Source: Novosphingobium pokkalii (GTDB lineage: Bacteria; Pseudomonadota; Alphaproteobacteria; Sphingomonadales; Sphingomonadaceae). Taken from it: a stretch of DNA of 64,000 bases. The first letter of the stretch is position 1, and each line of letters begins with the position of its first letter. Below the pieces are notes generated by a model. It was not told where the DNA came from. It saw nothing but the letters and a program-made list of their open reading frames with translations, and did not search any database. Below are positions 63,978 to 64,000 of this stretch, in pieces. The stretch spans positions 124,001 through 188,000 of the forward strand of contig NZ_BMZP01000003.1 in assembly GCF_014652855.1 (NCBI RefSeq), read 5' to 3'. A program made the translations under genes and the position numbers.

Positions 63978-64000
63978 ATGTCTGAAATCCCTGCCACCAC
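63978..64000 (+). CDS. Start of an unidentified gene (truncated by window)
   Basis: ATG at 63978 begins MSEIPAT..., with AAGGAG upstream at about 13 bases. Only seven codons are inside the window, so no function can be assigned. It is divergent from the MFS gene, with about 250 bp of promoter-type sequence between them. Confidence 0.45.

Overview
The window is GC-rich alphaproteobacterial chromosome, most like Sphingomonadales (a Novosphingobium- or Sphingomonas-type genome). This rests on the gene content (Entner-Doudoroff aldolase, complete ccoNOQP-GHIS cluster with an FNR regulator, fused CysNC, TonB-dependent receptor, divergent PEP carboxylase) and on several families of palindromic intergenic repeats. 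The genus is an inference. No rRNA, tRNA, CRISPR array, prophage or complete insertion sequence was seen. Genes are tightly packed, often with ATGA or TGATG stop/start overlaps.

Layout. 1-4.3 kb: tail of a K+ channel RCK protein, a divergent PEP carboxylase and KDPG aldolase, followed by a 149-bp MITE-like element. 4.3-13.9 kb: one long leftward operon for the microaerobic cbb3 oxidase (ccoN-O-Q-P-G-H-I-S, a small DUF2946-like protein, hemN), with an FNR box upstream of ccoN. 14-17.4 kb: OmpW, an exported PPC-domain protein, the FNR regulator and a flavin reductase. 17.4-21 kb: sulfate activation (cysD, cysNC, cysQ). 21-26 kb: a CmcJ/NvfI-like oxidoreductase, a TonB-dependent receptor and an exported endonuclease/exonuclease/phosphatase-fold enzyme. 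26-38.5 kb: DeoR regulator, UbiB-like kinase, MscS channel, LepA, a PAS-GGDEF-EAL-PilZ protein, an intracellular PHA depolymerase, a globin-coupled chemoreceptor and DnaN. 38.8-44.3 kb: fabG and fabD separated by a GxxExxY cassette flanked by inverted repeats, then an LD-carboxypeptidase and a Mur ligase (murein recycling). 44.3-50.2 kb: GNAT, ribosomal protein S1, heme oxygenase, GloB, LacI and Lrp regulators.

50.2-61.4 kb is the most distinctive part. It looks like a catabolic region for a nitrogen-containing, probably heterocyclic, compound: MFS transporter, TRZ/ATZ-type amidohydrolase, RutB-like cysteine hydrolase and RutA-like flavin monooxygenase in one operon, a divergent SDR, a Rieske oxygenase, a VOC protein, and two acetamidase/formamidase (FmdA) proteins. 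One FmdA is fused in frame to a complete AraC-family transcription factor. The substrate is unknown. A ribokinase and a second MFS transporter follow, and the window ends just inside another gene.

The genes suggest a respiring heterotroph that can switch to a high-affinity oxidase at low oxygen under FNR control, uses the Entner-Doudoroff pathway, can mobilise polyhydroxyalkanoate and recycles murein. Starts were chosen from ribosome-binding sites, overlaps with upstream stops and family N-termini, and often differ from the longest open frame. All assignments come from motif and sequence reading; no database search was possible.
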